Part shown: one piece after another, positions 37,740 through 47,304 of the stretch
How the letters are laid out: each line of letters begins with the position of its first letter
Numbering within the stretch: position 1 is the stretch's first letter
Assembly (NCBI GenBank): GCA_964625865.1
Contig: CAZVEV010000001.1
Span: 14,823-78,822, forward strand
Length of the DNA stretch: 64,000 bases
Reading direction: 5' to 3'
Source of the DNA: CAZVEV01 sp964625865
Lineage (GTDB): Bacteria > Planctomycetota > Phycisphaerae > SM23-33
Notes under the pieces: model-generated
What the model was told of the DNA's origin: nothing
Database searches by the model: none
The model's input: only the letters and a program-made list of their open reading frames with translations
Position numbers and translations under genes: made by a program

Positions 37740-38957
37740 ATGACAGACAACGTAGACAACGCCTCCCCGCGCGAAGGGTACTTCGGGTCCTTCGGCGGGC
37801 GGTTCGTGCCCGAGACGCTGGTCAAGGCGCTGACGCAACTGACGAGCGAGTTCGCCGCGGCCATGGCCGATGACGCCTTCGGCGCCGAGTTCGACCGGTG
37901 CCTCCGCGAAATCGCCGGTCGCCCCAGCGAACTGTACTTCTGCCGCCGCCTTACCGCCAAGACCGGCGGGGCGCAGATCTACCTCAAGCGCGAGGACATG
38001 AACCACACCGGGGCGCACAAGATCAACAACACGCTGGGCCAGGCCCTGCTGGCCAAGCGGATGGGCAAGCCGCGCGTGATCGCCGAAACCGGCGCCGGCC
38101 AGCATGGTGTGGCCACCGCGACGGCCGCCGCGGTGTTCGGCCTCGACTGCGAGGTCTTCATGGGCACCGAGGACATCCGGCGCCAGGCGCTGAACGTCTT
38201 CCGCATGAAGCTGCTCGGGGCGACCGTCGTGCCCGTCAGTTCGGGCCAGCGGACGCTGAAAGACGCCTGCAACGAGGCGATGCGCGACTGGATGGGCACG
38301 GTCGAGCACACGCACTACATCCTCGGCTCGGTCACCGGGCCTCACCCGTTCCCGACGATCGTCCGCACGTTCCAGAGTTGCATCGGTCGCGAGGCCCGTC
38401 AGCAGATGCTCGACGCCGCCGGCCGCCTGCCCGACGTGATCGTCGCCTGCGTGGGCGGCGGGTCCAACGCGGCGGGCATCTTCGCCCCGATGATCGACGA
38501 CGCGGAGGTGGCCATGGTGGGCGTGGAGGCCGGCGGGCGCGGCATGGGCGCGGGCGACCACGCCGCGACGCTCTGCGTAGGCAGTCCCGGCGTGCTGCAC
38601 GGGTCCCTGAGTTACGTGCTCCAGGATGACGACGGGCAGACCGCCGACGTCCACAGCGTCTCTGCCGGACTGGACTACCCCGGTGTGGGACCCGAGCACA
38701 GCTTCTGGAAAGAGACCGGGCGCGTGACGTACACCTCCTGCACCGACGACGAGGCCATGGACGCACTGGTGGAACTGTCGGAGACCGAAGGCATCATCCC
38801 CGCGCTGGAATCGTCGCACGCGGTGGCCGAGGCGGTCCGGATCGCCGCCACGCTGCCGGCCGACAAGATCGTCCTGGTGAACCTCTCGGGGCGGGGCGAC
38901 AAGGACTGCAACGAGATAGCCGACATCCTGGCCCGACGGGAAGGGGGCGACCGATGA
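37740..38957 (+). CDS. trpB: Tryptophan synthase beta chain
   Basis: Condenses indole and serine to tryptophan with PLP. The 405-residue TrpB starts with [15 protein letters not shown]. The PLP lysine is in [13 protein letters not shown] (Lys94). The glycine-rich phosphate loop is [11 protein letters not shown]. The stop codon overlaps the trpA start (ATGA), so the alpha and beta subunits are coupled. No other trp genes are in the window. Confidence 0.96.
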   Translation: MTDNVDNASPREGYFGSFGGRFVPETLVKALTQLTSEFAAAMADDAFGAEFDRCLREIAGRPSELYFCRRLTAKTGGAQIYLKREDMNHTGAHKINNTLGQALLAKRMGKPRVIAETGAGQHGVATATAAAVFGLDCEVFMGTEDIRRQALNVFRMKLLGATVVPVSSGQRTLKDACNEAMRDWMGTVEHTHYILGSVTGPHPFPTIVRTFQSCIGREARQQMLDAAGRLPDVIVACVGGGSNAAGIFAPMIDDAEVAMVGVEAGGRGMGAGDHAATLCVGSPGVLHGSLSYVLQDDDGQTADVHSVSAGLDYPGVGPEHSFWKETGRVTYTSCTDDEAMDALVELSETEGIIPALESSHAVAEAVRIAATLPADKIVLVNLSGRGDKDCNEIADILARREGGDR

Positions 38958-39784
38958 GCGACTCCAGCGCCTTGAACGAAAGAAACCGCCTGGTCAAGAC
39001 GTTCGCCGAACTGCGGGCGGCCGGTAAGAAAACCGTCCTGCCGTTCCTGACGGCGGGCTATCCGGACCTCGAGGCCACCGCGGCGATGCTGACCGACATC
39101 GAGTCGCGCGGCGCGCGAATCTGCGAACTGGGCGTCCCGTTTTCCGATCCGATCGCGGACGGCCCGACCATCCAGGCCTCCTATACCGACGCGCTGGCCG
39201 GCGGGGTCACCAGCGAGAAGATCTTCGACATGGTCCGGGCCTACCGCGCCGGCGGCGGGCGGATGGCGCTGGTGGCGATGGTCAGTTTCTCGATCGTCTT
39301 CCGCCACGGGCCCGAGCAGTACCTCGACTCGGCCCGCGAGGCGGGGTTCGACGGCGTGATCGTGCCCGACCTGCCGCTGGACGAAGCCGGCGCCATGGAA
39401 GACCTGACCGCCGCGCGGGGCCTGTGCAACATCCTGCTGATCTCGCCGACGACCCCGCCGGCGCGGCGGATCGAGATTGCGAGGCACTGCAGCGGGTTTA
39501 TCTACTTCATGTCGGTCGCGGGGATCACCGGCGAGCGGTCGGCCCTTCCGGCTGAGACGATCTCCGCGGTGGCCGAACTGCGCGAGCACACCGAGACCCC
39601 CGTCTGCGTGGGGTTCGGCATCTCCTCGCCGGAGATGGTCCAAACCGTCTGCGAGGCCGCCGACGGGGCGATCGTGGGGTCAGCAATCGTGCATCGAATC
39701 ACCGATGCCAAGGACTCACCGCGTGAGCAACTGGTCTCTCACGTGGGACAGTTCGTGGGTGAGTTGTTGGAACCGCTGGACTAG
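38954..39784 (+). CDS. trpA: Tryptophan synthase alpha chain
   Basis: Cleaves indole-3-glycerol phosphate to indole, passed to TrpB through the tunnel. The 276-residue TIM barrel carries [11 protein letters not shown] and [20 protein letters not shown], with the catalytic Glu58 and Asp69. The later [13 protein letters not shown] and GFGISSPE blocks are typical. It overlaps trpB by four bases. Confidence 0.96.
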   Translation: MSDSSALNERNRLVKTFAELRAAGKKTVLPFLTAGYPDLEATAAMLTDIESRGARICELGVPFSDPIADGPTIQASYTDALAGGVTSEKIFDMVRAYRAGGGRMALVAMVSFSIVFRHGPEQYLDSAREAGFDGVIVPDLPLDEAGAMEDLTAARGLCNILLISPTTPPARRIEIARHCSGFIYFMSVAGITGERSALPAETISAVAELREHTETPVCVGFGISSPEMVQTVCEAADGAIVGSAIVHRITDAKDSPREQLVSHVGQFVGELLEPLD

Positions 39785-40032
39785 TGCGATCCCAACGCCC
39801 CCAGGCTCCGCCTGGGGGGTCTCTGCGAGTAAGAATCCGTCTCCTTCGCAGACCAGTTCGTGAGACCCCGTCTTATACCGGAAGTGATCCGTGTTCGCGG
39901 ATACCCCACAGGTGGAACCTGTGGGCGTTGGACTGTGATCGCAGCGCCTCAGGGGTAGGGCGTGCAACTTGTTGCACGCGGAACGGATTGGGTGTTCGTC
40001 CCGCGTGCAACGAGTTGCACGCCCTACCCGCT
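39785..40032. repeat. Cluster of interspersed palindromes after trpA
   Basis: Three repeats lie in 248 bp: CCCCCAGGCTCCGCCTGGGGG near 39799; the unit 39883-39929 (AGTGATCCGTGTTCGCG then CCCACAGGTGGAACCTGTGG), recurring at 41360-41404; and a large palindrome with 28-base arms at 39954-39981 and 40001-40028 (GGTAGGGCGTGCAACTTGTT...). The last is one base short of perfect symmetry and recurs at 47165 across the scaffold gap. Confidence 0.75.
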
Positions 40033-41052
40033 TTACCCGGCGCGCGTGTTGGCGGGGGCCATTTTGGGGACGCCCAGGACCTTGCCCATGCGGCGCCAGC
40101 GGTCGTACCGGTGGGTCAACAGGGCGTCGGTGTCGACACGCTTCAACTCGCGGAGCGACCGGACGATATGGCGTTCGAGATTGTTCGCCGCCTCGGCCCC
40201 GTTGCGGTGGGCCCCGCCCAGAGGCTCGGGGATGATCTCGTCGATCACGTCCAGGGCCTTCAGTTGCCTCGCCGTCAGTCTCAGCGCCTCAGCGGCGGCG
40301 GGGGCTTGCTCGCCCGTGCGCCACAGGATGCTCGCGCAGCCCTCGGGCGAGATCACCGAGTAGTAGGCGTATTCCATCATGGCTATCCGGTCGCCCACGC
40401 CCAGGCCGATCGCCCCGCCCGAACCGCCCTCGCCGATAACCACGCAGACGATCGGCGTCTTGAGGCGGCTCATCTCCATCATGTTGACCGCGATGGCCTC
40501 GGCCACCCCGCGCTCCTCCGAGCCCACGCCCGGATAGGCGCCGCTGGTGTCGATCAAGGTGACGACCGGCAGGGAGAACTTCTCAGCCAACTTCATCGCC
40601 CGAAGGCTCTTGCGATAGCCTTCGGGGTGGGCCATCCCGAAGTTGCACGCGACCTTCTCCTTCGTGTCGCGTCCCTTGTGGTGGGCGATCAGGACAACCT
40701 TCTCCGTGCCGATGCGTCCGAGTCCGCATCGGATGGCCTTGTCGTCGGCAAACGTCCGATCGCCATGGATCGCGACGAAATCCTTGACCACCATGTTGAT
40801 GTAGTCGCCCGCCAGGGGCCGCAACGGATGACGCGCCACCTGGACCGTCTCCCAGGCCGACAGGTCCTTGTACGTCTGGCGGAGCAGCGAGATGTACTCG
40901 CCCCGCAGATTGCGGATCTGGTTGGAGTAGTCGCGCCCGACCTCTTCCTGGTGGCTCTGGAGTTCGTCGATGCGGCGCTGCAGTTGGACGATCGGCTTCT
41001 CGAAGGGCAGTTGGTATCCGTTCTCGACGCCGTTGGATGTATTCTTGGCCAT
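40033..41052 (-). CDS. accA: Acetyl-CoA carboxylase carboxyltransferase subunit alpha
   Basis: The carboxyltransferase alpha subunit of fatty-acid synthesis. The 339-residue protein starts with FEKPIVQLQRRIDELQ and contains AGDYINMVVKDFVAIHGDR and GSEERGVAEAIAVNMMEM, plus EGGSGGAIGLGVGDRI. The length is typical. It stands alone, with no accD next to it. Confidence 0.95.
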   Translation of the reverse strand: MAKNTSNGVENGYQLPFEKPIVQLQRRIDELQSHQEEVGRDYSNQIRNLRGEYISLLRQTYKDLSAWETVQVARHPLRPLAGDYINMVVKDFVAIHGDRTFADDKAIRCGLGRIGTEKVVLIAHHKGRDTKEKVACNFGMAHPEGYRKSLRAMKLAEKFSLPVVTLIDTSGAYPGVGSEERGVAEAIAVNMMEMSRLKTPIVCVVIGEGGSGGAIGLGVGDRIAMMEYAYYSVISPEGCASILWRTGEQAPAAAEALRLTARQLKALDVIDEIIPEPLGGAHRNGAEAANNLERHIVRSLRELKRVDTDALLTHRYDRWRRMGKVLGVPKMAPANTRAG

Positions 41053-41429
41053 AATGTGCGGTCTAGCCTTTGCGTCGCTGCCCGGTTCCCAGCCGCCGGA
41101 GCCTGTCGACGCGGAATCTGATATCGAGGTTCTATGCCAACAAAGGACGCGTCAAACGCGTCCTTTGGTTCGTTGGTTCACACACAAATGATAGCACATT
41201 GCGGCCCGGCGGCAAGGAAAAACTGTGGCGGTGGGGCGTGGCAGGCGGTCTGACGTCCATAAACGCCCTCCAGCCGCCTGCCGACGTCGCAACGGGACCT
41301 GCCCCCTCCGACGCCTCAAAAGCGGCTAGGCGCAAGGCCAGACCCCATCGCGTATCGGGAGTGATCCGTGTTCGCGAACACCCCACAGGTGGAACCTGTG
41401 GGCGTGTGTGCCCCGTGCATCGCGCAGCG
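41053..41429. repeat. Gene-free region with interspersed repeats
   Basis: These 377 bases carry no credible gene. 41322-41346 is an exact inverted copy of 7763-7787. 41360-41404 repeats the unit at 39883-39929, ending in a 9-bp hairpin. AT-richer sequence near 41170-41225 may hold the accA promoter; no clear hexamers are visible. Confidence 0.55.
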
Positions 41430-42878
41430 CTACTTCGGGGGCTTCTTCTTCCTTCGTCGCTTCCCGCCGCCGGACGGGCGGGGACTGTCGGTCACGCCGG
41501 GCGGTGGGGGAGGCTGGGCGGTGGCGCCGGTGGCCACGTCTTTCTTCCAGGCGTCGATGGCGGCGAGCATCTGTTTGACGCGGGCGGGGTGTTTGGCGGC
41601 CAGGTTCGTCGTCTCGCCGATGTCGTCGGCGAGGTTGTAGAGGTTTACGCCCGTGGTGCCGCGCCCGTCGATGATGAGCTTCCACGGCCCGTCGCGCATG
41701 GCCTTGCCGTTCCAGAAGAGCTTTCGCTGTCCGAGCGACTTGCCTTCCAGCAGGAGCGGGGCGAGGCTGATGCCGTCGAGCTTGTGGCCGGCGGGGACCT
41801 TCGCGCCGGCCAGGTCGAGCAGGGTGGGCATGATGTCGAGGCTGATGGCCAGTTGGTCGCTGACCTGCCCTGGCTTGATCTTGCCCTGCCATGCCGCGAT
41901 GGCCGGCTCGCGATGGCCTCCCTCCCAGTTCGTGCCCTTGCCTTCCCTCAGCGGCTTGTTGGACCCGACCTTCGTCACGCCCCCGTTGTCGGAGAAGAAG
42001 ACGATCAGCGTTCGCTCGGCGAGGCCGTGTTTCTTCACGGCCGCCATGATCGCGCCCAGCGAGTCGTCCATCGCCTTCATCATCAGGGGGTAGGTCTCTT
42101 TGGGGCTGCGTTTGGGTTTGCCCTTGTTCGGCACGTTGCCGCGTTGGGGCGGGTCGTCGGGGGCCTGGAAGGGGCTGTGGACGGCTTCGTGGGCGACATA
42201 GAGGCAAAACGGGCGGTCGGCGTTGTCGGCAATGAACTTGACCGAGTGCTTCGTGATCAGGTGCGTGACGTAGCCGTCCTCCTTGATCCGCTCGAGGCCC
42301 TCCCACCAGTCGTGCGTGCCCATTCGATCATAGTGCGAGATGAAGTCCACGTTGCCGCTGACGTACCCGCGGAACGTGTCGAACCCGTGGTGCAGCGGGT
42401 TGTACTTCTTCGCATATCCCAGGTGCCACTTGCCGATAATCGCCGACGTATAGCCGACTTTCTTCAGCAGCTTGGGAAACGTCACCTCGGTGGTCTGCAG
42501 GCCCGTGTGGTAGTCGCGCCGCCTCGGGTCGGCTGTCACGACGTGGGCCAGACCCGCCCGCTGCTGGTATCGCCCGGTCATCAGCCCCGCGCGGGTCGGG
42601 CTGCACACGTTGCCGCTGGCGTGGAAGTCCGTCAAGCGGATCCCCCGCGCCGCCATCGCCTCCATGTGCGGCGTCTTGATCCACCCGCCGTACGCGCTGG
42701 AGTCGCCGTACCCCATGTCGTCGGCGAGCACGATGATGAAGTTCGGCTTTCTCGCGTCGGGCGCCTTGCCCAGGGCCGCCGGCGCCGCCAGCGCCGCGGC
42801 GCCGACGCCGAATGTCTTGAGGAATCCGCGTCGTGTCATATCGGGCGGGGCGTTCCGTGTTCCGGCAGTTGCTGTCAT
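41430..42878 (-). CDS. Exported type I sulfatase
   Basis: A 482-residue sulfatase with a Tat signal peptide (TRRGFLKTFGVGAAALAAPA). The formylglycine signature CSPTR is at 92-96, and the metal ligands LADDMGYGDS are near 51-60. It should hydrolyse sulfate esters, probably of marine or mucin-type polysaccharides, in the periplasm; a Lys/Pro-rich C-terminal tail ends the protein. The maturation enzyme (FGE) is not in the window. It sits among other polysaccharide genes. Confidence 0.93.
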   Translation of the reverse strand: MTATAGTRNAPPDMTRRGFLKTFGVGAAALAAPAALGKAPDARKPNFIIVLADDMGYGDSSAYGGWIKTPHMEAMAARGIRLTDFHASGNVCSPTRAGLMTGRYQQRAGLAHVVTADPRRRDYHTGLQTTEVTFPKLLKKVGYTSAIIGKWHLGYAKKYNPLHHGFDTFRGYVSGNVDFISHYDRMGTHDWWEGLERIKEDGYVTHLITKHSVKFIADNADRPFCLYVAHEAVHSPFQAPDDPPQRGNVPNKGKPKRSPKETYPLMMKAMDDSLGAIMAAVKKHGLAERTLIVFFSDNGGVTKVGSNKPLREGKGTNWEGGHREPAIAAWQGKIKPGQVSDQLAISLDIMPTLLDLAGAKVPAGHKLDGISLAPLLLEGKSLGQRKLFWNGKAMRDGPWKLIIDGRGTTGVNLYNLADDIGETTNLAAKHPARVKQMLAAIDAWKKDVATGATAQPPPPPGVTDSPRPSGGGKRRRKKKPPK

Positions 42879-43088
42879 CTGTTGTCTTCCAATATCTCTT
42901 CAGGCAGTCCGGGGCTTGGTTGCATGAGCATAGTCGAATAGCGCAGGGGGCTCAACCAGCGTTCGGGCCGGGCGGAAGACGAAGACAGGACGTGGTAATT
43001 GCCTCAGGTGGGGGATATGATGTGCCGAAGTGCCCGTGAACGGTGCGGGCGCAAGACAGTGGGTAGTGCCAGCATAGGTGAGAGAACG

Positions 43089-44222
43089 ATGAGAACACTT
43101 CGCGGGAGTTGTGCGTGTGTCGCCATGATCGTGATGACCGGCCTTCTGTCGGGTTGTCTTTTCCCCCTGCCGCCCGAACCGACCGCACCAGCTCCGCCGC
43201 CGGCGTTCGCGCCGAACGGCAAGGTCCACCTGACCGACGGCAGTACGCTGGTGGTCAACGTCAAGGGTCTGGCCGATGGCAAGCTGCTGGTCGAGACGTC
43301 CTACGGCGGGGACACTGAACTGGACATGGCCACTGTTGCCGGCCTGTCGACGGACAAGCCGATGAACATCCGGATCAAGGAAAACGGAACCACCGACGCG
43401 GGCCTGACGACGCTGGGGTACGATGCGGCGACCGGACAGACGGTGGTCAAGAGGCCTGCCGGCGACCGCCCGGTTCAGATCGGGTGGCTCGACGCGATGT
43501 GGGCCGACGGTGCCGATCCCCCCGAGGTGGTGGCCGCCAAGGCCAAGGCCGAAGCCGAGCGTCCCAAGTGGACGGCGGAGCTGGAGGCCGGCATCGTGGG
43601 GCGAAGCGGTACGACCGAGCGCACCGCGGCGAACCTGGGCATCGAGATCAACCGCAAGACGCCGACCAACCGCTGGAAGAACTACTTCGACGCCCGCTAC
43701 GCGAAAGAGAACGGGCGGAACACCGAGCAGGAGTTTATCGGCGGGACGGCCCTGGAAGTCGACTGGACCGATCGCCTGTTCGTCTTCGGAGGGACCGAAC
43801 TCGAGAACGACGTGCGCGAGGACATCAAGCTGCGGTGGACCACGACGGGCGGCTTTGGATATTTCATCATTCGTGAGAAGGACCACGAGTTCAAGGCCCG
43901 CGGCGGCGTGGGTTATGTCCACGAGAGCTACGACAGCGGCGGGACGGACGACAAGCCGATCCTCGAACTCGGCGAGAGCTACACCAGGAAGCTGACCTAC
44001 TGGATGAAGTTCGAGCATGACCTGGTCTACAAGCCCTCGCTGCAGGACACCGGCGACTTCAGGATCACGATGGAGAACGCCCTGGCCATGCCGCTGTCGA
44101 AGAAGGTGGACTGGCAGATCAAGATCGGCGTCAAGAACGACTACAACGCCCAGCCCGGTGCCGCCGCCGACAGGCGTCTCGATACGTTCTACTTCGCCAA
44201 CCTCGTCTGGTCGTGGGACTAG
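43089..44222 (+). CDS. Lipoprotein with DUF481-type outer-membrane beta domain
   Basis: A 377-residue protein with a lipobox (LLSGC). An N-terminal domain (about 45-140) has HLTDGSTLVVNVKGLADGKL. The C-terminal DUF481-type beta-barrel-like domain spans residues about 160-377 (WTAELEAGIVGRSGTTERTA, DARYAKENGRNTEQEF, DYNAQPGAAADRRLDTFYFA). DUF481 proteins are thought to be outer-membrane channels. AGGTGAG precedes the ATG; an upstream start lacks a site. Confidence 0.82.
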   Translation: MRTLRGSCACVAMIVMTGLLSGCLFPLPPEPTAPAPPPAFAPNGKVHLTDGSTLVVNVKGLADGKLLVETSYGGDTELDMATVAGLSTDKPMNIRIKENGTTDAGLTTLGYDAATGQTVVKRPAGDRPVQIGWLDAMWADGADPPEVVAAKAKAEAERPKWTAELEAGIVGRSGTTERTAANLGIEINRKTPTNRWKNYFDARYAKENGRNTEQEFIGGTALEVDWTDRLFVFGGTELENDVREDIKLRWTTTGGFGYFIIREKDHEFKARGGVGYVHESYDSGGTDDKPILELGESYTRKLTYWMKFEHDLVYKPSLQDTGDFRITMENALAMPLSKKVDWQIKIGVKNDYNAQPGAAADRRLDTFYFANLVWSWD

Positions 44223-44239
44223 GAGCGTTCTGTCCGAAA

Positions 44240-44305
44240 GGCCCCCCGACGGCGTCGGGGGGATCCCCGCGACGTCCCGATGTACATCGGGACGTCGCGT
44301 TGCAC
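44240..44305. repeat. Palindromic repeat after the DUF481 gene
   Basis: GCCCCCCGAC...GTCGGGGGG, then GACGTCCCGATGTACATCGGG with its continuation. Related copies are at 27507-27543 and 60388-60419. It may end the DUF481 transcript, but no U-tract follows. Confidence 0.55.
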
Positions 44306-44393
44306 TGCATGATACGTCGTCTCAAGATGGCGCGCGGTGCCTGACACCAGGCGCCGGAGATTCCCCTTCCCGTGCCCCTCGAGTGGGCGACTA

Positions 44394-44954
44394 TCAGCGG
44401 CGGCGGTTTCCGTGCGACCGCGTTCGCGGCCCGCACGTGCTGCCGTAGCCTCCGATGACGAAGCCCATGGACCCGCTGTAGGCATGGAAGTAGGGCCCCA
44501 CGCGCCGGCCGATCCAGGGCGAGCCGTACAGGTCCCCCGACCCGTACGTCCCGTAATGGTATCCTCCCCCGTGGCCGTATCTCGATCCGTAGCCGCCGCG
44601 CCCGTAGCCGCCCCACGGGTAGTAGCCCACCACCGTTCCGGACGTCGGCCAGGAGTACGTCTGGAGCAACTCGTGGGGATCGTAGGGCTGCGGCGCCGCG
44701 GCGACCGCCTCGTGGTCAGCGGTGTAGGTCTCGACCGGCTCACCCCGGGGACCGGCCACTTCCACAGCCTCGCCGTCGCGACCCGGGCGTTCGTAGACCA
44801 CGTCACCACGGAGGGGATCCAGCCAGTACTCCAGGTAGAACTCCTTCGTGCAGGCCGAAAGCAGCACCGCCGGCGCCAGCAGCGCGAGCAAAGCTCCCGT
44901 ACGTCGGATCTGCCAGTGGTGCCCCAAAGTTGGTCTGTCGCTGTTACGTGTCAT
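44394..44954 (-). CDS. Gly/Tyr-rich small lipoprotein
   Basis: The 186-residue product is read from the ATG at 44954, chosen because AGGAGGTGATC, a near-perfect ribosome site, lies just upstream. It has a lipobox LLSAC (Cys35), an acidic middle (YLEYWLDPLRGDVVYERPGR) and a Gly/Tyr-rich tail with repeats such as YGRGGYGSRYGHGGGYHYG. It is probably exposed on the outer membrane. No family is recognised. Confidence 0.72.
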   Translation of the reverse strand: MTRNSDRPTLGHHWQIRRTGALLALLAPAVLLSACTKEFYLEYWLDPLRGDVVYERPGRDGEAVEVAGPRGEPVETYTADHEAVAAAPQPYDPHELLQTYSWPTSGTVVGYYPWGGYGRGGYGSRYGHGGGYHYGTYGSGDLYGSPWIGRRVGPYFHAYSGSMGFVIGGYGSTCGPRTRSHGNRRR

Positions 44955-45045
44955 GGCAAGATCACCTCCTGCCCGGGGGCGGTCAATCAGTTGACCTGCG
45001 CCCACTTCATTATACATCACAGCCGTCTGGCCGGGAACGGGTATT

Positions 45046-46059
45046 TCACCGCTGCTCCGTCCCGCGCCGTTCGCCCTTGACCGTCGCCCCGGCCGCATAC
45101 CGGGCGTATCGCTCGGCCACCTTGCCTCCCTTCACGTCCCCGCGGTGGACGAGCACGCCCACGCGACGCGCCATGCTCTTGCCCTTGCCCAGCGTGAACT
45201 TCTTGCCGCTCCTGGCCGCGGTGCGCCGCGGGCCGAACGTGCCGTAGTCCCGCGTCAACCACTTGTGCGGGCGGGGGTTAGTTGGATGACTGAACACCGT
45301 CAGCCCTTCAGTCACCCCGCCGACCGTGGCCGAGTAGTCCACCCAGTCGGCCACCTTGCCGTGCGTGCCCTTCTGGTTGATCCCGCCGGCGGAGTTGGTG
45401 ATTCGCCCCCCGCCTCCTGCCACCGCGAACGCCGGATCCATCCGCAGGTAAGGCCACGCGTAGTGGACCGAATCGCTGACGAAATGCACGTCGCCATACG
45501 ACGCGGTGACTGTGAACGTAATATCCAGCAGATACTCGCCTTGGCCCAGGGCCTGGACGGTCATCAGCCGCGTCTCGTTGAGAACGGGCGTCCTGGTGTC
45601 CATCTCCCAGACGAGTTTCGAGGTCGTCCTCGCGCTATCGCCCGCGGCCTTGGCGGGCGTGAAACTGACGTGGCGTATATGGTCGCGAAACGGCGAGGTG
45701 GGATCGTTCTTGCGGATTCGCGAGTAGAACGCATTGTAGAACGAGACCTTGCGCTTGCCGTCCAGTTGGACGGTGTCGGCGAACCAGAAACAGCGGTGGT
45801 GCGGGTATTTCTGCTTGGCCGTCGGCTGGGGCAGCGTCATGGGCTTGCCCGACGGGCTGTTCAGTACGATGTAGGGCAGGTCGACGTTCTTGCCGTAGCG
45901 GTACGCAAACGCCTCGGCCCCGTCGATGACCGTCGCGATGCGCCCGGTCCGAACGTCTTGCTTGAACGCTATGCGGGGCGCGTCGGCGGGCTTGGCGGCG
46001 CAGGCGGCTGTCGCTGTGGCCAACAGAGCGAGGCAACTCCATGCGGTGCGGCTGATCAT
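45046..46059 (-). CDS. Exported DUF6807/PmoA-like protein
   Basis: A 337-residue protein with a signal peptide (AWSCLALLATATAACAA). It contains FRDHIRHVSFTPA and YLRMDPAFAVAGGGGRITNS, the pattern of DUF6807 proteins, often annotated as PmoA-like in planctomycetes. Function is unknown; the name is historic and does not mean methane oxidation. GGGAGAAAG precedes the ATG at 46059. It lies 19 bp after the URO-D-like gene, probably in one operon. Confidence 0.8.
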   Translation of the reverse strand: MISRTAWSCLALLATATAACAAKPADAPRIAFKQDVRTGRIATVIDGAEAFAYRYGKNVDLPYIVLNSPSGKPMTLPQPTAKQKYPHHRCFWFADTVQLDGKRKVSFYNAFYSRIRKNDPTSPFRDHIRHVSFTPAKAAGDSARTTSKLVWEMDTRTPVLNETRLMTVQALGQGEYLLDITFTVTASYGDVHFVSDSVHYAWPYLRMDPAFAVAGGGGRITNSAGGINQKGTHGKVADWVDYSATVGGVTEGLTVFSHPTNPRPHKWLTRDYGTFGPRRTAARSGKKFTLGKGKSMARRVGVLVHRGDVKGGKVAERYARYAAGATVKGERRGTEQR

Positions 46060-46078
46060 GGCTTTCTCCCTGTGTGGG

Positions 46079-47125
46079 TTATCCGTTGACCACGTCGAGC
46101 ATGGCCTGGAGGTTCTCGATGGGCGTTCCGGGCGAGACGCCGCCGCCGGGGCTGACCAGCAGGGGGGCACAATCGCTCAGTTTCGCAAGCAGATCTTCCG
46201 TCGCGCGGTGCACCTCGCGGGTCGTGCCTCGCACCAGCACGTCCAGCGGCGGGACGTTGCCCATCAGCACGATGTCCGGGCCGATCAGCTCCCGGGCGCG
46301 AACCGGATCGACGACGTGACTGAAGTTGAACACGTCGATGCCCACGCCGGCCAGCACGGGGTAGACGTTCTCGTTCGGCGTGTCGTTGTGGAAGACGTGG
46401 ATCAGCCCGTCGAACTCGTCGAAGATGCGCTTCAAGCGAGGGGCGGCAAACCGTTCGGCGTCGGCGGGCGAGATCATGCCCACTACGTCATCGAGAACGA
46501 GGACGCCCAGTGGATCGGCGATCCGCTCGAGCTGCGACTTCAGGAATCGGATGCACAGGTCCATGGTCTGGTCAAGCAGGCGCATGCACTTGTCGGGGTC
46601 CAGGGGCATGGACATGAGCAGATCGGTCACGCCGACCAGGTGCGATGCCACCGCCAGCGGCCCGCGTACCGCAGCCATGCGCGGCGCGAATTCGCTGCAT
46701 GCCTCGTCGTCGGCCAACCGCTCGTAGCGGCGCAGGACGGCGGGCATGAGCCCGTCAGTCTCGGGGTCCGGCGCGTCGGCGGCCAGCACCGCGTCGATGC
46801 CGCCGGGCACGTGATGGACGCCCGGCGGGGACGTGCCGCTCCACTGGACCGGCGTGCCCCAGCCGCTCGGCTCGGTCGCCATGCCGAACTCCACCCACCC
46901 GTCAGGCACGAAGGCCACGCCGGGCAGGTCCTGACGGATCCGCGTATAGGCGTCGGCCCAGACGCGCGGGTCGAAGTAGAAGTCCAGCGTGTTGGCCCCC
47001 GCGTAGCCGGGCAGCCAGGGCGAGTCGATGATCAGCGCCACCATCGTCTCGTCCGTTCGGCGCTCGCGGACGATGGCCTCGAAGCGTTCGGTCGGCGCGG
47101 CGGGGCTTTCACTGTTGCTGTTCAT
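46079..47125 (-). CDS. Uroporphyrinogen decarboxylase-like (URO-D superfamily) protein
   Basis: About 348 residues of the URO-D fold. The terminal part has DIVLMGNVPPLDVLVRGT and SPGGGVSPGTPIENLQAML, typical of the superfamily that also includes methyltransferases (MtaA/CmuA type). In sugar-catabolism loci these proteins are not haem enzymes, and here a role in methyl or unknown chemistry is only inferred. The ATG at 47125 has GGAAGA upstream and is close to the interspersed palindrome at 47165. Confidence 0.82.
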   Translation of the reverse strand: MNSNSESPAAPTERFEAIVRERRTDETMVALIIDSPWLPGYAGANTLDFYFDPRVWADAYTRIRQDLPGVAFVPDGWVEFGMATEPSGWGTPVQWSGTSPPGVHHVPGGIDAVLAADAPDPETDGLMPAVLRRYERLADDEACSEFAPRMAAVRGPLAVASHLVGVTDLLMSMPLDPDKCMRLLDQTMDLCIRFLKSQLERIADPLGVLVLDDVVGMISPADAERFAAPRLKRIFDEFDGLIHVFHNDTPNENVYPVLAGVGIDVFNFSHVVDPVRARELIGPDIVLMGNVPPLDVLVRGTTREVHRATEDLLAKLSDCAPLLVSPGGGVSPGTPIENLQAMLDVVNG

Positions 47126-47164
47126 GTCGTCTTCCGTGTGGGTCAAAGGTCGAAAGTCAAAGCC

Positions 47165-47304
47165 GTAGGGCGTGCAACTCGTTGCACGCGGAATGATTGC
47201 CGCCTCCCTTCCGCGTGCAACGAGTTGCACGNNNNNNNNNNGGTTCACCTGGTTCCCGGGGTATTTTTGGCCCCCCCCTTCCCGGGTTAATGTTTTTGCA
47301 CGCC
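47165..47304. repeat. Palindrome copy broken by a scaffold gap
   Basis: The left arm (47165-47192) and right arm start (47210-47231) match the intact 28-base-arm palindrome at 39954-40028. Ns fill 47232-47241. The following 60 bases align as an error-rich copy of the same hairpin, ending TTGCACGCCCTACC. It is therefore an assembly join in one repeat, not a real second element. Confidence 0.7.
47232..47241. other. Scaffold gap of ten Ns
   Basis: Ten unresolved bases. The next 60 bases align imperfectly to the hairpin just before them, suggesting the two contig ends overlap. Confidence 0.95.
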
